Below are positions 1-8,601 of a stretch of 64,000 bases of DNA, piece after piece. A program made the position numbers and the translations under genes. The first letter of the stretch is position 1. Every line of letters begins with the position of its first letter. The notes under the pieces were generated by a model. It ran no database searches. It saw only the letters and a program-made list of their open reading frames with translations, and had not been told where the DNA came from. The stretch covers positions 62,001-126,000 of the forward strand of contig JBAZSD010000001.1 of NCBI GenBank assembly GCA_041662605.1, read 5' to 3'. The DNA is from Desulfomonilaceae bacterium. GTDB taxonomy: Bacteria; Desulfobacterota; Desulfomonilia; Desulfomonilales; Desulfomonilaceae.

Positions 1-708
1 GTGAAACATGGTTCTTATGACAAGCGCTACGGTGAGGTTCACAGCAACCAGGACAAAAAAGGGACTTGAAAGCTTGAAAATCTTTTTCTTTTCAGAGACA
101 CCAAGCTCCAGATAACCTACGAGAGCATAAATTGCGCAAAAAGAGTAAAACGCCTCATAAACCAGCAACAGGATAGCAAATAGGAACACACTGGCCACAA
201 GCTTTATAAGCTGCGGCTTCCGAATGTACCATATAAAGAAAATTAGGGATGCTTCCGCAAGCGCAAATTCTATCTGCATCAAATAATAATAAGAGAGGAT
301 GGGATCATGGTAGAATCTAAACTGGAAGAATAACGGGGCAACCAGCAAGACAAGTACAAACAAATTCTTATTTCGGGTTATAAGTTGTACAAGATAACCG
401 AACAATAAGACATTGATTAGAACAAATACGATCTCGCCAATTTTATAAAAGAGCCTGTCAAGATAATAGAACGCCGGATAATAGTAGACCACAAGAGGAT
501 ACCATCGCCCATCCCTAATGTAATCCTGAACTGTGCTCCAGCAGATTTGGCCAAGATCAGCGCGGGTCAGTGAAGAGATTCCCCTTATACAGGATTCTCG
601 CCATGCGTCATCCCCTAGAAAAGGGCTTTGTAGGACCGGCAGCAAATTGATTATGTTTACGACAACGGCAAGGACAATTAAATATGTTCTTAGTCTGGTT
701 CGCGTCAA
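1..708 (-). CDS. Polytopic membrane protein, GT-C/GtrII-like (partial)
   Basis: The reading frame is open from 708 down to the window edge, giving at least 236 residues; the C-terminus lies outside. It begins with TTG at 708-706, preceded by AAGGAG at good spacing. The protein opens with a hydrophobic segment ending in LQSPFLGDDAW, an acidic pair just after the first membrane helix as in many polyisoprenyl-phosphate-dependent GT-C glycosyltransferases. Several hydrophobic helices follow, including VFVLINVLLFGYLV and FVLVLLVAPLFF. The likely role is transfer of a sugar to a cell-envelope glycan, or O-antigen modification, at the outer face of the inner membrane. It lies 58 bp after the next minus-strand gene, probably in one transcript with it. 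Family placement is inferred from topology and the acidic motif only. Confidence 0.6.
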   Translation of the reverse strand, partial: MTRTRLRTYLIVLAVVVNIINLLPVLQSPFLGDDAWRESCIRGISSLTRADLGQICWSTVQDYIRDGRWYPLVVYYYPAFYYLDRLFYKIGEIVFVLINVLLFGYLVQLITRNKNLFVLVLLVAPLFFQFRFYHDPILSYYYLMQIEFALAEASLIFFIWYIRKPQLIKLVASVFLFAILLLVYEAFYSFCAIYALVGYLELGVSEKKKIFKLSSPFFVLVAVNLTVALVIRTMFH

Positions 709-766
709 CTTTCCGGCTCCTTGGAGGTTTTACAAAATGAACCACTTCCACCTCCAAGATTCCTCT

Positions 767-2416
767 TTACCATAGGTAACTTGTTCTTCGAACGGTTTTC
801 ATTCTAACTATTGCCCGAAGGTTCTCTTTTCCGAGTTTCAACATTGCTACGCTCAGATCCCCGGTAAAATCCCAGGGTCTCGATCTGCTATGGATAACTA
901 CTTCGAGCTTTCTGTGGAAACCACAAAGATTCAACCAGGATTTGATACTGTAATCGCTCAGATATGTTACGTCCTTGGCTTTTGGTTCTTTTTTCTCATA
1001 AGATCTTAAACACTCTGGAACATTGTAGAGGTTGACTCGACAGTCTTGGGTGAATTGTGTGGTTCCTGTAGCCAACTTGGTCAGTATGAGTCTTCCCATT
1101 CGCCCGCTCATTTCCCATTGATCATAACTTCTCACTACGGGGGAGTATATGAACAAATAGGAAAGGAGAAGCATTCCGATCGTCAGGACCAATCCTTGAG
1201 GTTTTAGTGTAGCCAACAGCCCTGAAGATCGAAATCCGGTATTTTGATATTCTAGACCAGCCCTCCAGAAAGCTCTGATACTTTCGGCCAAAGGGTAAGC
1301 TAGGAGGGCGCTAAAAGGAATCACGGGAATGTACATGCTCCTGTGCGCAAAAGTCAGGGTGACCATGAATAGTAGCAAAGGAGCTAAAATCCAGGAGGCC
1401 AGAAAGCAAAGCAGTCGGCCCGATTTTCGTCTGTGCGATGAATCCTGGCCGGACAAGGATCCCACCAGGTAAAGACCCAAATAAAAAGTAAAAAACGAAA
1501 GCATCACAAGTGTCCACCAGTTGGCGTAACAACAGTCCAGCACACCCCACGGATCGCTGGGATAAAGCAGGTCTATGAAGTAATTGTGAAAAAGATTTAT
1601 GAGATAATGATATATGTCCGCATATTCCCAAGGATCCGTCCTGGTATAGCCGCCCAACCCGCCCAGGACTACTGTACGCCATGATAGATAGGCCGATGTT
1701 ATCACGATGAACGGGGAGGTTATTTTGAGCGAAGAGATCAATTTTCCCGGCCAACTACTCTCTTTGGAAAAAAATAAAACCTGGCAGAAAATAATGGCCG
1801 GCAGAATAACAGCGATCTCTTTACCGCCCAAGGCCAAGATATAAAAAATGAGCGATAAGAATATAGACCACTTGTAGTCCAGATTAGACTTACGGCTCTT
1901 TAAAAAAAACCACAGCGAAAGTAACAGAAACACGGCCGCAATGAGGTCATGACGTCTATCGGTGGCAGGAACACTTTCAATGAGAATAGGGTGTAACGCA
2001 AATATCAACCCGCTGAGCCAAGCGAACAGAAGATCTCCGGACGACAAACGAAGCATCACCGTAATTACGAGAATAGCCACAAAAGTGTTTAATAACAGGT
2101 TGGTCAGTTGGAAACCGAAAGGACTCAGGCCCCAAATAGCATAATCCAGTGAATAAGAAAGCGAGGAGATTGGACGAAAAAATTTGGCTACGTCAATAAA
2201 TTTGGATCCCGCCATGAGAGGTTCGGCAAACAGTTTTGCGAAGTCTTTTAATGACTCGATCCGGCTGGTTTCAATCAGAGTGATGGTGTCAGTGCCAGTA
2301 AAAAAGTAGCCCAGGATAGAATGATAGGAGAAAAGTGAAATAAGACCGACCGATACAATAGCCGCAATGAAAAGTATTTTCTTTTTCTGACTTCTTGAGG
2401 GGTTTTCCTGAACCAT
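767..2416 (-). CDS. TMTC-like GT-C membrane glycosyltransferase
   Basis: A 549-residue polytopic membrane protein. An N-terminal helix at about residues 13-35 is followed by a periplasmic loop with GTDTITL, then FFRPISSLSYSLDYAIWGLSPFG, and a membrane segment carrying ALHPILIESV and a DRRHDL box. These resemble the FRPL-LSY-WG-P-G and ALHP-ESV-GR-D-L signatures of bacterial TMTC-like/DUF1736 proteins, which are GT-C glycosyltransferases using dolichyl- or undecaprenyl-phosphate sugars. About ten further helices follow, with a soluble tail after residue 430. No TPR repeats are visible, unlike animal TMTC proteins. It is followed by a second membrane protein on the same strand, so an envelope glycan locus is likely. 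The sugar and acceptor cannot be told. Confidence 0.6.
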   Translation of the reverse strand: MVQENPSRSQKKKILFIAAIVSVGLISLFSYHSILGYFFTGTDTITLIETSRIESLKDFAKLFAEPLMAGSKFIDVAKFFRPISSLSYSLDYAIWGLSPFGFQLTNLLLNTFVAILVITVMLRLSSGDLLFAWLSGLIFALHPILIESVPATDRRHDLIAAVFLLLSLWFFLKSRKSNLDYKWSIFLSLIFYILALGGKEIAVILPAIIFCQVLFFSKESSWPGKLISSLKITSPFIVITSAYLSWRTVVLGGLGGYTRTDPWEYADIYHYLINLFHNYFIDLLYPSDPWGVLDCCYANWWTLVMLSFFTFYLGLYLVGSLSGQDSSHRRKSGRLLCFLASWILAPLLLFMVTLTFAHRSMYIPVIPFSALLAYPLAESIRAFWRAGLEYQNTGFRSSGLLATLKPQGLVLTIGMLLLSYLFIYSPVVRSYDQWEMSGRMGRLILTKLATGTTQFTQDCRVNLYNVPECLRSYEKKEPKAKDVTYLSDYSIKSWLNLCGFHRKLEVVIHSRSRPWDFTGDLSVAMLKLGKENLRAIVRMKTVRRTSYLW

Positions 2417-2637
2417 GAAGCTTAAACCTGACCGTTAATCAAGGCTTACAAAAATTGACCCTCCTATGTCTCACAATCAGGGGAGGGATTTCAAAAAACC
2501 AGAAAATTCGAAATTTGGACGAAATCCAGTCTAATACTCCCTTATTCCAGGGCATATTACTTCCGGGACGGTCATTTCGTCCATCTTTTAAATATACTGC
2601 GTATTATTTTTTTGAAATTTGAGGCCAAACTTGTAGA

Positions 2638-3339
2638 TCACACTGCGAGATAACGTTTTGTCACTTCGGCATCCCTGGCCAATTCTTCAATGGTACCCTG
2701 ATATTTTATGTGGCCGTTATCCACTATATAGGCCCTGTCCGAATGTTTGAGGGAAAACTTGACGTTTTGTTCAGATAAAAGAACTGTTGTTCCCTCTCGT
2801 TTTAGAAGATCAATAAAATCACCGAGTACTTTTACTATTATGGGAGCAAGTCCTTCAGATGGTTCATCAAGTAGTATAAGATCAGGATTGCCCATCAAAG
2901 TACGCGAAATAGTCAGCATCTGCTGTTCGCCTCCACTCAAATTTCCCCCACCACGGTTGGCTAGTTCTTGCAATCTCGGAAAAAGTTCATAAATCCGTTC
3001 AATGGTCCAATTAGTATTGCCTTTAGCCTTCCGTAAACCTACTTCAAGATTGGCGCGAACGGTGAGATCCGGGAATATCCTACGATCTTCAGGGACAAAC
3101 CCGACGCCCAGTCTGGCTACTTTATACGGCGCCATGCCGGTGACATCGCGGCCATTAAAGATTACTGCTCCACTTTTGGGAGGAGTAAGCCCCATGACGC
3201 TACGCATGGTTGTAGTCTTACCTGCTCCGTTTCTCCCGAGCAACACGACTACTTCTCCCTTGTCAACCTCCAGGGAAACATCAAACAGGATGTGACTCAA
3301 CCCGTAATATGTATTTATATCGTGGACTTCCAGAAGCAT
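2638..3339 (-). CDS. livF: Branched-chain amino acid-type ABC transporter ATPase LivF
   Basis: A 233-residue ATP-binding subunit of a high-affinity hydrophobic amino-acid-type importer. It shows Walker A GRNGAGKTT, the signature LSGGEQQML, Walker B LILLDEPSEGLAP and the switch histidine region LLSEQNV. The length and the EDRRIFPDLTV segment are typical of LivF rather than LivG. The start has a GAGGTG ribosome-binding site. It is the last gene of the five-gene transporter set running down from 7341, 2 bp after livG. Substrates of such systems in anaerobes go well beyond leucine, including aromatic acids and short amides; the neighbouring dehydrogenase and sigma-54 regulator suggest a catabolic substrate. 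Confidence 0.9.
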   Translation of the reverse strand: MLLEVHDINTYYGLSHILFDVSLEVDKGEVVVLLGRNGAGKTTTMRSVMGLTPPKSGAVIFNGRDVTGMAPYKVARLGVGFVPEDRRIFPDLTVRANLEVGLRKAKGNTNWTIERIYELFPRLQELANRGGGNLSGGEQQMLTISRTLMGNPDLILLDEPSEGLAPIIVKVLGDFIDLLKREGTTVLLSEQNVKFSLKHSDRAYIVDNGHIKYQGTIEELARDAEVTKRYLAV

Positions 3340-3341
3340 GG

Positions 3342-4097
3342 CTACACCTCTTCCCCGAGGTAAGCTTCGATTACCTGCTTATTCGCTGAAATCTCGCTAG
3401 GGGATCCTTCGGCCAGCAGGGTTTTGTAGCATAAGACCCGAACCTTCTGAGAAATCCCGAATACTATATCCATGTCGTGCTCGATGTAAACCATGGTAAC
3501 GTTCATCCGGTTCCATAGTTCCTTGACTAATTCGACCGTTTCCCACCTTTCCTCGGGACTCATTCCAGCCACCGGTTCATCAAGAAGAAGCAATTGGGGT
3601 TCCAAAGCCAACGCTACCCCGATATCCAGGCGTTTTTGATTGCCATGAGCAAGAGTCCCGCTTAGGTGATGAGCCTTATCAGCCAATCCGACACTTTCTA
3701 GAATTTCAAAAGCTCTCTGTCTTATCCGGGTAGAACTGTTCCAGTGTTTGACAAAACTAAGATTTCCCTTGAGCCTAGTGATTATTGTAATCACAATATT
3801 TTCCAACACACTCATTTTGGGGAAAATGTTCGTCCTTTGGAAAGCCCGGGCCATTCCCAGTTTCACAATGTCGAAAGGTTCCATTCCAACAATGTTCCGG
3901 CCTTGAAAAATGATCTTCCCTTCATCTGGAACAAGAGCGCCAGTAATTAAATTGAAAAGGGTTGTCTTGCCAGCCCCATTAGGTCCGATAATCGCGCTCA
4001 GTTCACCTTGCTCCACAGAGAAACTGACATTGTTGAAGACCTGATTCCCATCGAATGACTTAGAAAGATTTTCGATACTCAGGACCGCTTCAGCCAT
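3342..4097 (-). CDS. livG: Branched-chain amino acid-type ABC transporter ATPase LivG
   Basis: The second ATPase of the importer, 251 residues from the ATG at 4097. An upstream in-frame ATG at 4115 would add six residues; the chosen start gives MAEAVLSIENLSKSFDG, the usual LivG beginning. It has Walker A GPNGAGKTT, the LivG-like AFQRTNIFPKMSVLENI segment, an atypical signature LAHGNQKRLDIG and Walker B LLLLDEPVAGMSP. The replacement of LSGG by LAHG-Q is common in LivG subunits. It should pair with LivF as a heterodimer on the LivH/LivM membrane core. Confidence 0.9.
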   Translation of the reverse strand: MAEAVLSIENLSKSFDGNQVFNNVSFSVEQGELSAIIGPNGAGKTTLFNLITGALVPDEGKIIFQGRNIVGMEPFDIVKLGMARAFQRTNIFPKMSVLENIVITIITRLKGNLSFVKHWNSSTRIRQRAFEILESVGLADKAHHLSGTLAHGNQKRLDIGVALALEPQLLLLDEPVAGMSPEERWETVELVKELWNRMNVTMVYIEHDMDIVFGISQKVRVLCYKTLLAEGSPSEISANKQVIEAYLGEEV

Positions 4098-4127
4098 TTG
4101 AGATTCACACTCCATTCAGGGAACGAT

Positions 4128-5096
4128 TCATGACGAAGATCTAGTAAACAGTTGTCGATAAAGCCCCACCAACCCATGAGGCGCAAAGAGAACAACAACT
4201 AATAGCAGGCTGCCCAGAACAATCGCCCAGACCTCTACCATACTCCTATGAACCTGTTGTAGGAAAATCTTGAGGAAAATCAAAACAGAAGATCCTATAG
4301 CCGGACCCACCAGTGAGTACATACCTCCAACTAGGCTCGCCAGTATGGGTTCGGCCGATTTACTCCAATAAAGAAATTCAGTCTGAGCAAAACGGTTCAG
4401 TTCTGTCAGCATCCCACCGGCCAGACCCGCAAACGCTCCAGCGATAATGAAACTGAGCAGTTGGTATCGTCTAACGTTGATTCCGATGAACTTCGCTCGT
4501 TCCATATTTTCTCGGATGGTCCTGATGCTGAGACCGAATGAAGAATTAACTATCATCCTCATAACAAAAAAGCATATCACGAAAAGAACGAGGCAAAGCC
4601 AATAATAGTTTATTGGCCCCAGTATTTCTGGCCTTGGGACCCCGTGAAGACCATCATCTCCACCTGTAAACGTGTACCATTGAAAAACAACCATGTACAG
4701 GAGTTGACCGAAGGCAAGGGTGAGAATTGAAAAGTATAACCCTAGAAGCCGCACACAAAACCACCCCACAATTGCGGCCGTGATTGCAGCCACAAATGGA
4801 GCGGCGGCGAGAGCTAGATACAGCGGGAAATCAGCCTTCTTCATTAGTAATGCCACAGTATAAGCTCCAACACCGAAAAAAGCCGCATGGCCAAAGCTGA
4901 CCATACCACCAAACCCTAAGATGAGGTTCAAGCTCATGGCGAACAGGGCCATGATAATCATTTCGGTAGACACCCAGATCCAGTATTCACCAGTCTTACC
5001 GAGCCGACCCAAAACAATTGGAAGGACGAAAAGGACGATGATTACCGTGATTCCCATGCACCATCCTGTGCGAGAGGAGGACTTCATATAATCCAT
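4128..5096 (-). CDS. livM: Branched-chain amino acid-type ABC transporter permease LivM
   Basis: A 322-residue inner-membrane permease. It carries the family landmarks LNLILGFGGMVSFGHAAFFGVGAY near the N-terminus and a SIRTIRENMERAKFIGINV cytoplasmic coupling loop, followed by GAFAGLAGGM and VGGMYSLVGPAIGS. About eight to nine hydrophobic helices are present. It sits between livH and livG with short gaps, which supports co-transcription. The start codon has only a distant purine tract, so a start a few codons downstream (5087) is possible. Confidence 0.9.
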   Translation of the reverse strand: MDYMKSSSRTGWCMGITVIIVLFVLPIVLGRLGKTGEYWIWVSTEMIIMALFAMSLNLILGFGGMVSFGHAAFFGVGAYTVALLMKKADFPLYLALAAAPFVAAITAAIVGWFCVRLLGLYFSILTLAFGQLLYMVVFQWYTFTGGDDGLHGVPRPEILGPINYYWLCLVLFVICFFVMRMIVNSSFGLSIRTIRENMERAKFIGINVRRYQLLSFIIAGAFAGLAGGMLTELNRFAQTEFLYWSKSAEPILASLVGGMYSLVGPAIGSSVLIFLKIFLQQVHRSMVEVWAIVLGSLLLVVVLFAPHGLVGLYRQLFTRSSS

Positions 5097-5120
5097 TGTG
5101 TAATTCAGCCTTTTCCTGAT

Positions 5121-6005
5121 CTATCGTTCAGGTTTTCCAAAAAAACCCCAAGGTCTGACGATTAGTACCAGAGCCATCAATGCGTAGGGGAAGACGAGGG
5201 CCCACCGGCCGAAAGGAAATTGGAAAAAGGTCAGGCCCGTCCCAATTATTAGCGATCCCAAAAGGGCCCCACCTACGCTACCCAGTCCTCCGATCACAAC
5301 GACTGCAAAGCACTCTATAATCGTCGACATGCCCATGCCTAGATCGATATCCGAGAGAGCGGCAGTTAGTACACCGCCGAAACCGGCGAGCCAGCACCCC
5401 AACATGAAGGTAGAAGTCATAACCCACGAGACGTTGACTCCCAAGGCGCCCAACGTGTCCGGGAACGAAACAGCGGCCCTTATTATGTTGCCTGTCCGTG
5501 TCCTGTATAGCAGAAACCACATCCCAAGAGCTATTAGGGGGCCAACCACTAAGATGAAGACATTATACGACGGCAAAGCCATACCCAGGACGTCAACCGA
5601 TCCCGCAAGCAGATCTGGTCGTGGAACACTTCGAGGCTCACCCCCCCAGATTACCCTGACCAAATCGTCTAAAATGAGGACAAGCGCATAGGTTAATAGC
5701 AATTGAAGAAGATGTTCTTCACGATAAACCCGACGAAAAAGAGACACTTCAAGGACAAATCCAATAATTGCGATTGCTGGGGGCACTACCAATAAGAGGG
5801 CAAGAAAACCTAAAAGAGACTCTCCAGCCAAGATGGTAGACAGAGAGTACGCCATAAAAGCGCCTATCATATAAATAGAGCCATGGGCGAAGTTGATTAC
5901 TCTTAAGACACCAAACACAAGAGATAGTCCAGAGGCAATTATGAAAAGGAGCATCCCCTGGCAGAGACCATTTATCAACATAAAAACAAATAGTTGCCAC
6001 GTCAT
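5121..6005 (-). CDS. livH: Branched-chain amino acid-type ABC transporter permease LivH
   Basis: A 294-residue permease with the LivH hallmarks INGLCQGMLLFIIASGLSLVFGV and VINFAHGSIYMIGAF at the N-terminus and ECFAVVVIGGLGSVGGALLGS near the C-terminus. Eight or so hydrophobic helices are visible. It forms the membrane channel with LivM. The gap to the upstream binding-protein gene is about 106 bp and to livM 24 bp, fitting an operon in which the binding protein is more strongly expressed. Confidence 0.9.
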   Translation of the reverse strand: MTWQLFVFMLINGLCQGMLLFIIASGLSLVFGVLRVINFAHGSIYMIGAFMAYSLSTILAGESLLGFLALLLVVPPAIAIIGFVLEVSLFRRVYREEHLLQLLLTYALVLILDDLVRVIWGGEPRSVPRPDLLAGSVDVLGMALPSYNVFILVVGPLIALGMWFLLYRTRTGNIIRAAVSFPDTLGALGVNVSWVMTSTFMLGCWLAGFGGVLTAALSDIDLGMGMSTIIECFAVVVIGGLGSVGGALLGSLIIGTGLTFFQFPFGRWALVFPYALMALVLIVRPWGFFGKPER

Positions 6006-6111
6006 GGTTCTTGTCCACGCAACGAAATAGGATTGGTCATGTTAATGGAGAAGTGACTCTCTAAGACCCAATGAAATCAATTTGATTCAAGAGTCACTCC
6101 TGTAATGCGTG

Positions 6112-7341
6112 TTATTTCTGCTCAGCCTGGAGCTTCTTGACCTCTTCCACGGATAACCAGACTTCTTCGGCCGGTACTTCGTGAACATCTTTAAGGACCA
6201 GAAATTCCTTGAATTCAGGCGATTTTGCCGTCACACCGGCGTATATACCCACGTTAGCCATGTGGTCTACATCGCGGATATAGCGTTCACCTCTTAATGA
6301 GTTGAACTTTAATCCACCGAGGACCTTTACGACCTGTTCGGACTCTGTGCTGTTAGCCTTCTTCATAGCCTCGGTCAATGCTATCATTCCGTCATATGAA
6401 GTGACTGCCCAGTCTGCGGGCCATTCTTTGAACTTGTCGTAGAATTTTTTGACGAACGCCTTCATTTGAGGGGTGTCTATGGCATAAAACGGAGCTCGGG
6501 CATATCCCAACTGTCCCTCCGGCATTTCATTACCCATGGAGCGGAGCGTGTCAACATCGTATAGGGAGCTTACCGACGCTTGTTTAAAAACCCCATAGGG
6601 TTTGGCTTGCTTTATGAACGCGCTCAACTGGCCCCCCCAGAAGGCAGCATAGATGGCTTCCGGTTTTTTGGCCATGAGCGTTGGGATAAAAGTGGAAAAA
6701 TTTGACTCGCCCAATTTCACCCAAATAGTATCGAGAATTTCAACATCTGGGCGGCGTTTGGCCATTTCCTTCTTAAAATTTGTCAGGTGGTCGTGTCCGT
6801 ATGCGTAATCCGGCCCAATAAGGCTATATTTTTTGTACGGCTTTTTGGACAACACCAGAGCTATACCTCGACTCTCGATTCCAGTATTAGGGACAACCTG
6901 GAACATGTACGGCTGGAAACCCGTTGTAGTAAGCGCTTCCGCATTCGATGTGTGGAAGACGATGATCTTCTTAAACTCATGCGCCACTTTGGATGCGGCT
7001 AATGCGACCGCGCTGCTGGTAGGCCCAAGTAGGAATTCACATTTTTCACTAAGAATCAGTTCCCTAGCCTGGTTCGCACCGACGTCCGGCTTTAATTGAG
7101 CGTCACGGACTACAAGTTCCAGCTTCTTTCCGAGTACACCACCAGCCGCATTGATCTCTTCAATAAACATGTCCATAGCAGCCTTCTGGGATTTGTACAT
7201 CGGCGCGCCAATTCCAGAAGCGTCTGCGATAAAACCGAGTTTAATAACATCCGAGGCCGATGCGACGGAACTGATGAAAAAAATCATTGAAAACATTGCC
7301 ATCGTAAACGTTAACAAAACTCTCCATTTAGCGTGTTCCAT
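6112..7341 (-). CDS. Leu/Ile/Val-type ABC transporter substrate-binding protein
   Basis: A 409-residue type I periplasmic binding protein (Peripla_BP_6 family) that delivers substrate to the LivHMGF importer. The N-terminal segment WRVLLTFTMAMFSMIFFISS followed by VASA-SD is a clear signal peptide. The mature protein starts with VIKLGFIADASG and contains AINAAGGVLGKKLELVVRDAQ and GPTSSAVALA, all typical of the family. The ATG has a strong GGAGGGG ribosome-binding site. The ligand cannot be read from the sequence. It lies 174 bp after the dehydrogenase gene and may have its own promoter in addition to read-through from the sigma-54 promoter at 8404-8419. Confidence 0.88.
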   Translation of the reverse strand: MEHAKWRVLLTFTMAMFSMIFFISSVASASDVIKLGFIADASGIGAPMYKSQKAAMDMFIEEINAAGGVLGKKLELVVRDAQLKPDVGANQARELILSEKCEFLLGPTSSAVALAASKVAHEFKKIIVFHTSNAEALTTTGFQPYMFQVVPNTGIESRGIALVLSKKPYKKYSLIGPDYAYGHDHLTNFKKEMAKRRPDVEILDTIWVKLGESNFSTFIPTLMAKKPEAIYAAFWGGQLSAFIKQAKPYGVFKQASVSSLYDVDTLRSMGNEMPEGQLGYARAPFYAIDTPQMKAFVKKFYDKFKEWPADWAVTSYDGMIALTEAMKKANSTESEQVVKVLGGLKFNSLRGERYIRDVDHMANVGIYAGVTAKSPEFKEFLVLKDVHEVPAEEVWLSVEEVKKLQAEQK

Positions 7342-7423
7342 TAATACCCCTCCAAACTTGAAAGATTTTTGGGCCCTGGCCCATTGATGTGGAGTTTCCC
7401 GAAGAATTCAGTTTCCTTTACCA

Positions 7424-7448
7424 AATCAGGAAACCAATTTTCCTGATT
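7424..7448 (-). terminator. Hairpin after the SDR gene (weak terminator or attenuator)
   Basis: A perfect 10-bp inverted repeat, AATCAGGAAA at 7424-7433 and TTTCCTGATT at 7439-7448, with a 5-nt loop. It lies 68 nt past the dehydrogenase stop and upstream of the binding-protein gene. No T-tract follows on the minus strand, so it may only reduce read-through or stabilise RNA ends. Confidence 0.4.
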
Positions 7449-7515
7449 CGCCCTTAAACCCAGTCAGCGCATTCCATTATTTTTGGGAGCATCCCCATTC
7501 ATTGAAAACGCTCTC

Positions 7516-8364
7516 TTAGTATGTAAGGACCATACCGCCGTCAAAGAGAAGATCTCCCCCAACCAAGTATTTCGCAAATCGAGAGAACCCAAAAATAAAG
7601 AGATTGCCGACTTCGATTGGAGACATCATTTCCTTGATACGGGATTTCCCTTTCATGATATCTTTAACGACTTCCTCAGGCGATATTCCTCGCTGCTCAG
7701 ATTGAGCCGGTACCTGGTTCAGGGTTAAGTTTGTTTTCACAAAACCTGTACTGACGGTGAAAGACCTTATCCTGCCTTCCCCTTCCGCTGAAATAGACTG
7801 AGACAGGGCCCTCAAACCAAATTTCGTAATGTTGTACGCCGGTTTGTTCATAGTACATATGTGACCGTGAACGGAGGACATATTACCTATGACTCCAGAG
7901 CCTGAGGCGCTTTCTTTCATATACGGGATAGTGAGCTGAGAAAGATAGAATGGCGCTCTCAACATGAGCCTTAGCATCAGGTCATATTTTTCCATCGGAA
8001 ATTTGTCTACCGAATCAATATGCTGGATACCCGCTACGTTGGATACATATTTGATTTGCCCGAGTTTAGCGGATTCTGTGACCGCAGATTCGATATCGGA
8101 ATCACTGGTCAAATCAGTCCGAATGAACACCATTTGCCCGCCCATTTCACGGGCCATTTGCTCTGTCTTTTTACCCTCTTTCTCATCGATATCGAGTCCC
8201 ACAGTCGTAAGATTGTTTGCGGCGGCAGCGACTGCTGTGGCTCTACCAATGCCACCTGCGGCGCCAGTAACTATACAAACGTTTCTAGGATTGAAGTCTT
8301 CGTCAACCAGCACGAGCACTTCTTCTTTCCGGATTTTTGGTTCACTAATGTCCACTCTGGCCAT
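7516..8364 (-). CDS. Short-chain dehydrogenase/reductase (SDR)
   Basis: A 282-residue NAD(P)-dependent oxidoreductase. The Rossmann motif TGAAGGIG is at about residues 33-40 and VGLDID fits an acidic cofactor-specificity site, suggesting NAD. Catalytic residues are visible as the Ser in GNMSSVHGH and the YNITK pair (YxxxK). A 27-residue N-terminal extension precedes the Rossmann fold. The general look is of 3-hydroxybutyrate or 3-oxoacyl reductase-like enzymes, but the substrate is unknown. The start has GGAGG seven bases upstream. It is the first gene after a sigma-54 promoter and is divergent from an enhancer-binding protein, so it is probably induced together with the transporter for a specific substrate. 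Confidence 0.85.
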   Translation of the reverse strand: MARVDISEPKIRKEEVLVLVDEDFNPRNVCIVTGAAGGIGRATAVAAAANNLTTVGLDIDEKEGKKTEQMAREMGGQMVFIRTDLTSDSDIESAVTESAKLGQIKYVSNVAGIQHIDSVDKFPMEKYDLMLRLMLRAPFYLSQLTIPYMKESASGSGVIGNMSSVHGHICTMNKPAYNITKFGLRALSQSISAEGEGRIRSFTVSTGFVKTNLTLNQVPAQSEQRGISPEEVVKDIMKGKSRIKEMMSPIEVGNLFIFGFSRFAKYLVGGDLLFDGGMVLTY

Positions 8365-8403
8365 GCAACCTCCATCTTATATGGACTTATCAGTCTTGAA
8401 GAG

Positions 8404-8419
8404 GGCAATTTCCGTGCCG
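8404..8419 (-). promoter_or_regulatory. Sigma-54 (-24/-12) promoter for the SDR-transporter genes
   Basis: On the minus strand the sequence reads CGGCACGGAAATTGCC. This matches the RpoN consensus TGGCACG-N4-TTGCA at all but the outermost bases, with GG and GC separated by exactly 10 bases. It lies about 40 bp upstream of the dehydrogenase ATG and faces away from the sigma-54 activator gene next door, which is the usual arrangement. Confidence 0.8.
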
Positions 8420-8500
8420 ACTATTCTCATCTCGAAAAGAATGTGTGGTTTGTGTGTCCAGAGAGCCTGCTACCGGTTTGTTCCCGTCTTGTATTAGATT

Positions 8501-8523
8501 TGTCCGTATATTTTTTTGGGACA
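8501..8523. promoter_or_regulatory. Inverted repeat TGTCC-N13-GGACA, candidate activator site
   Basis: TGTCC at 8501-8505 and GGACA at 8519-8523 form an inverted repeat centred about 120 bp upstream of the predicted start from the sigma-54 promoter. That is the normal distance for an enhancer-binding protein site. A similar TGTCC/GGACA pair lies upstream of the aldehyde dehydrogenase gene at 18986-19020. Confidence 0.4.
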
Positions 8524-8551
8524 TGAGAGCTGCAAAGGTGTTGCGATATAA

Positions 8552-8567
8552 GTATCAATAGTGATAC
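8552..8567. promoter_or_regulatory. Inverted repeat GTATCA-N4-TGATAC, operator candidate
   Basis: A perfect 6-bp inverted repeat with 4-bp spacer lies 34 bp before the activator's ATG and about 165 bp upstream of the sigma-54 start on the other strand. A further GGATAC follows at about 8580. It could serve for autoregulation of the activator or as a second enhancer site. Confidence 0.4.
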
Positions 8568-8601
8568 ATGTATTTAAAAGGATACACAAATAGGCTCCCC
8601 C

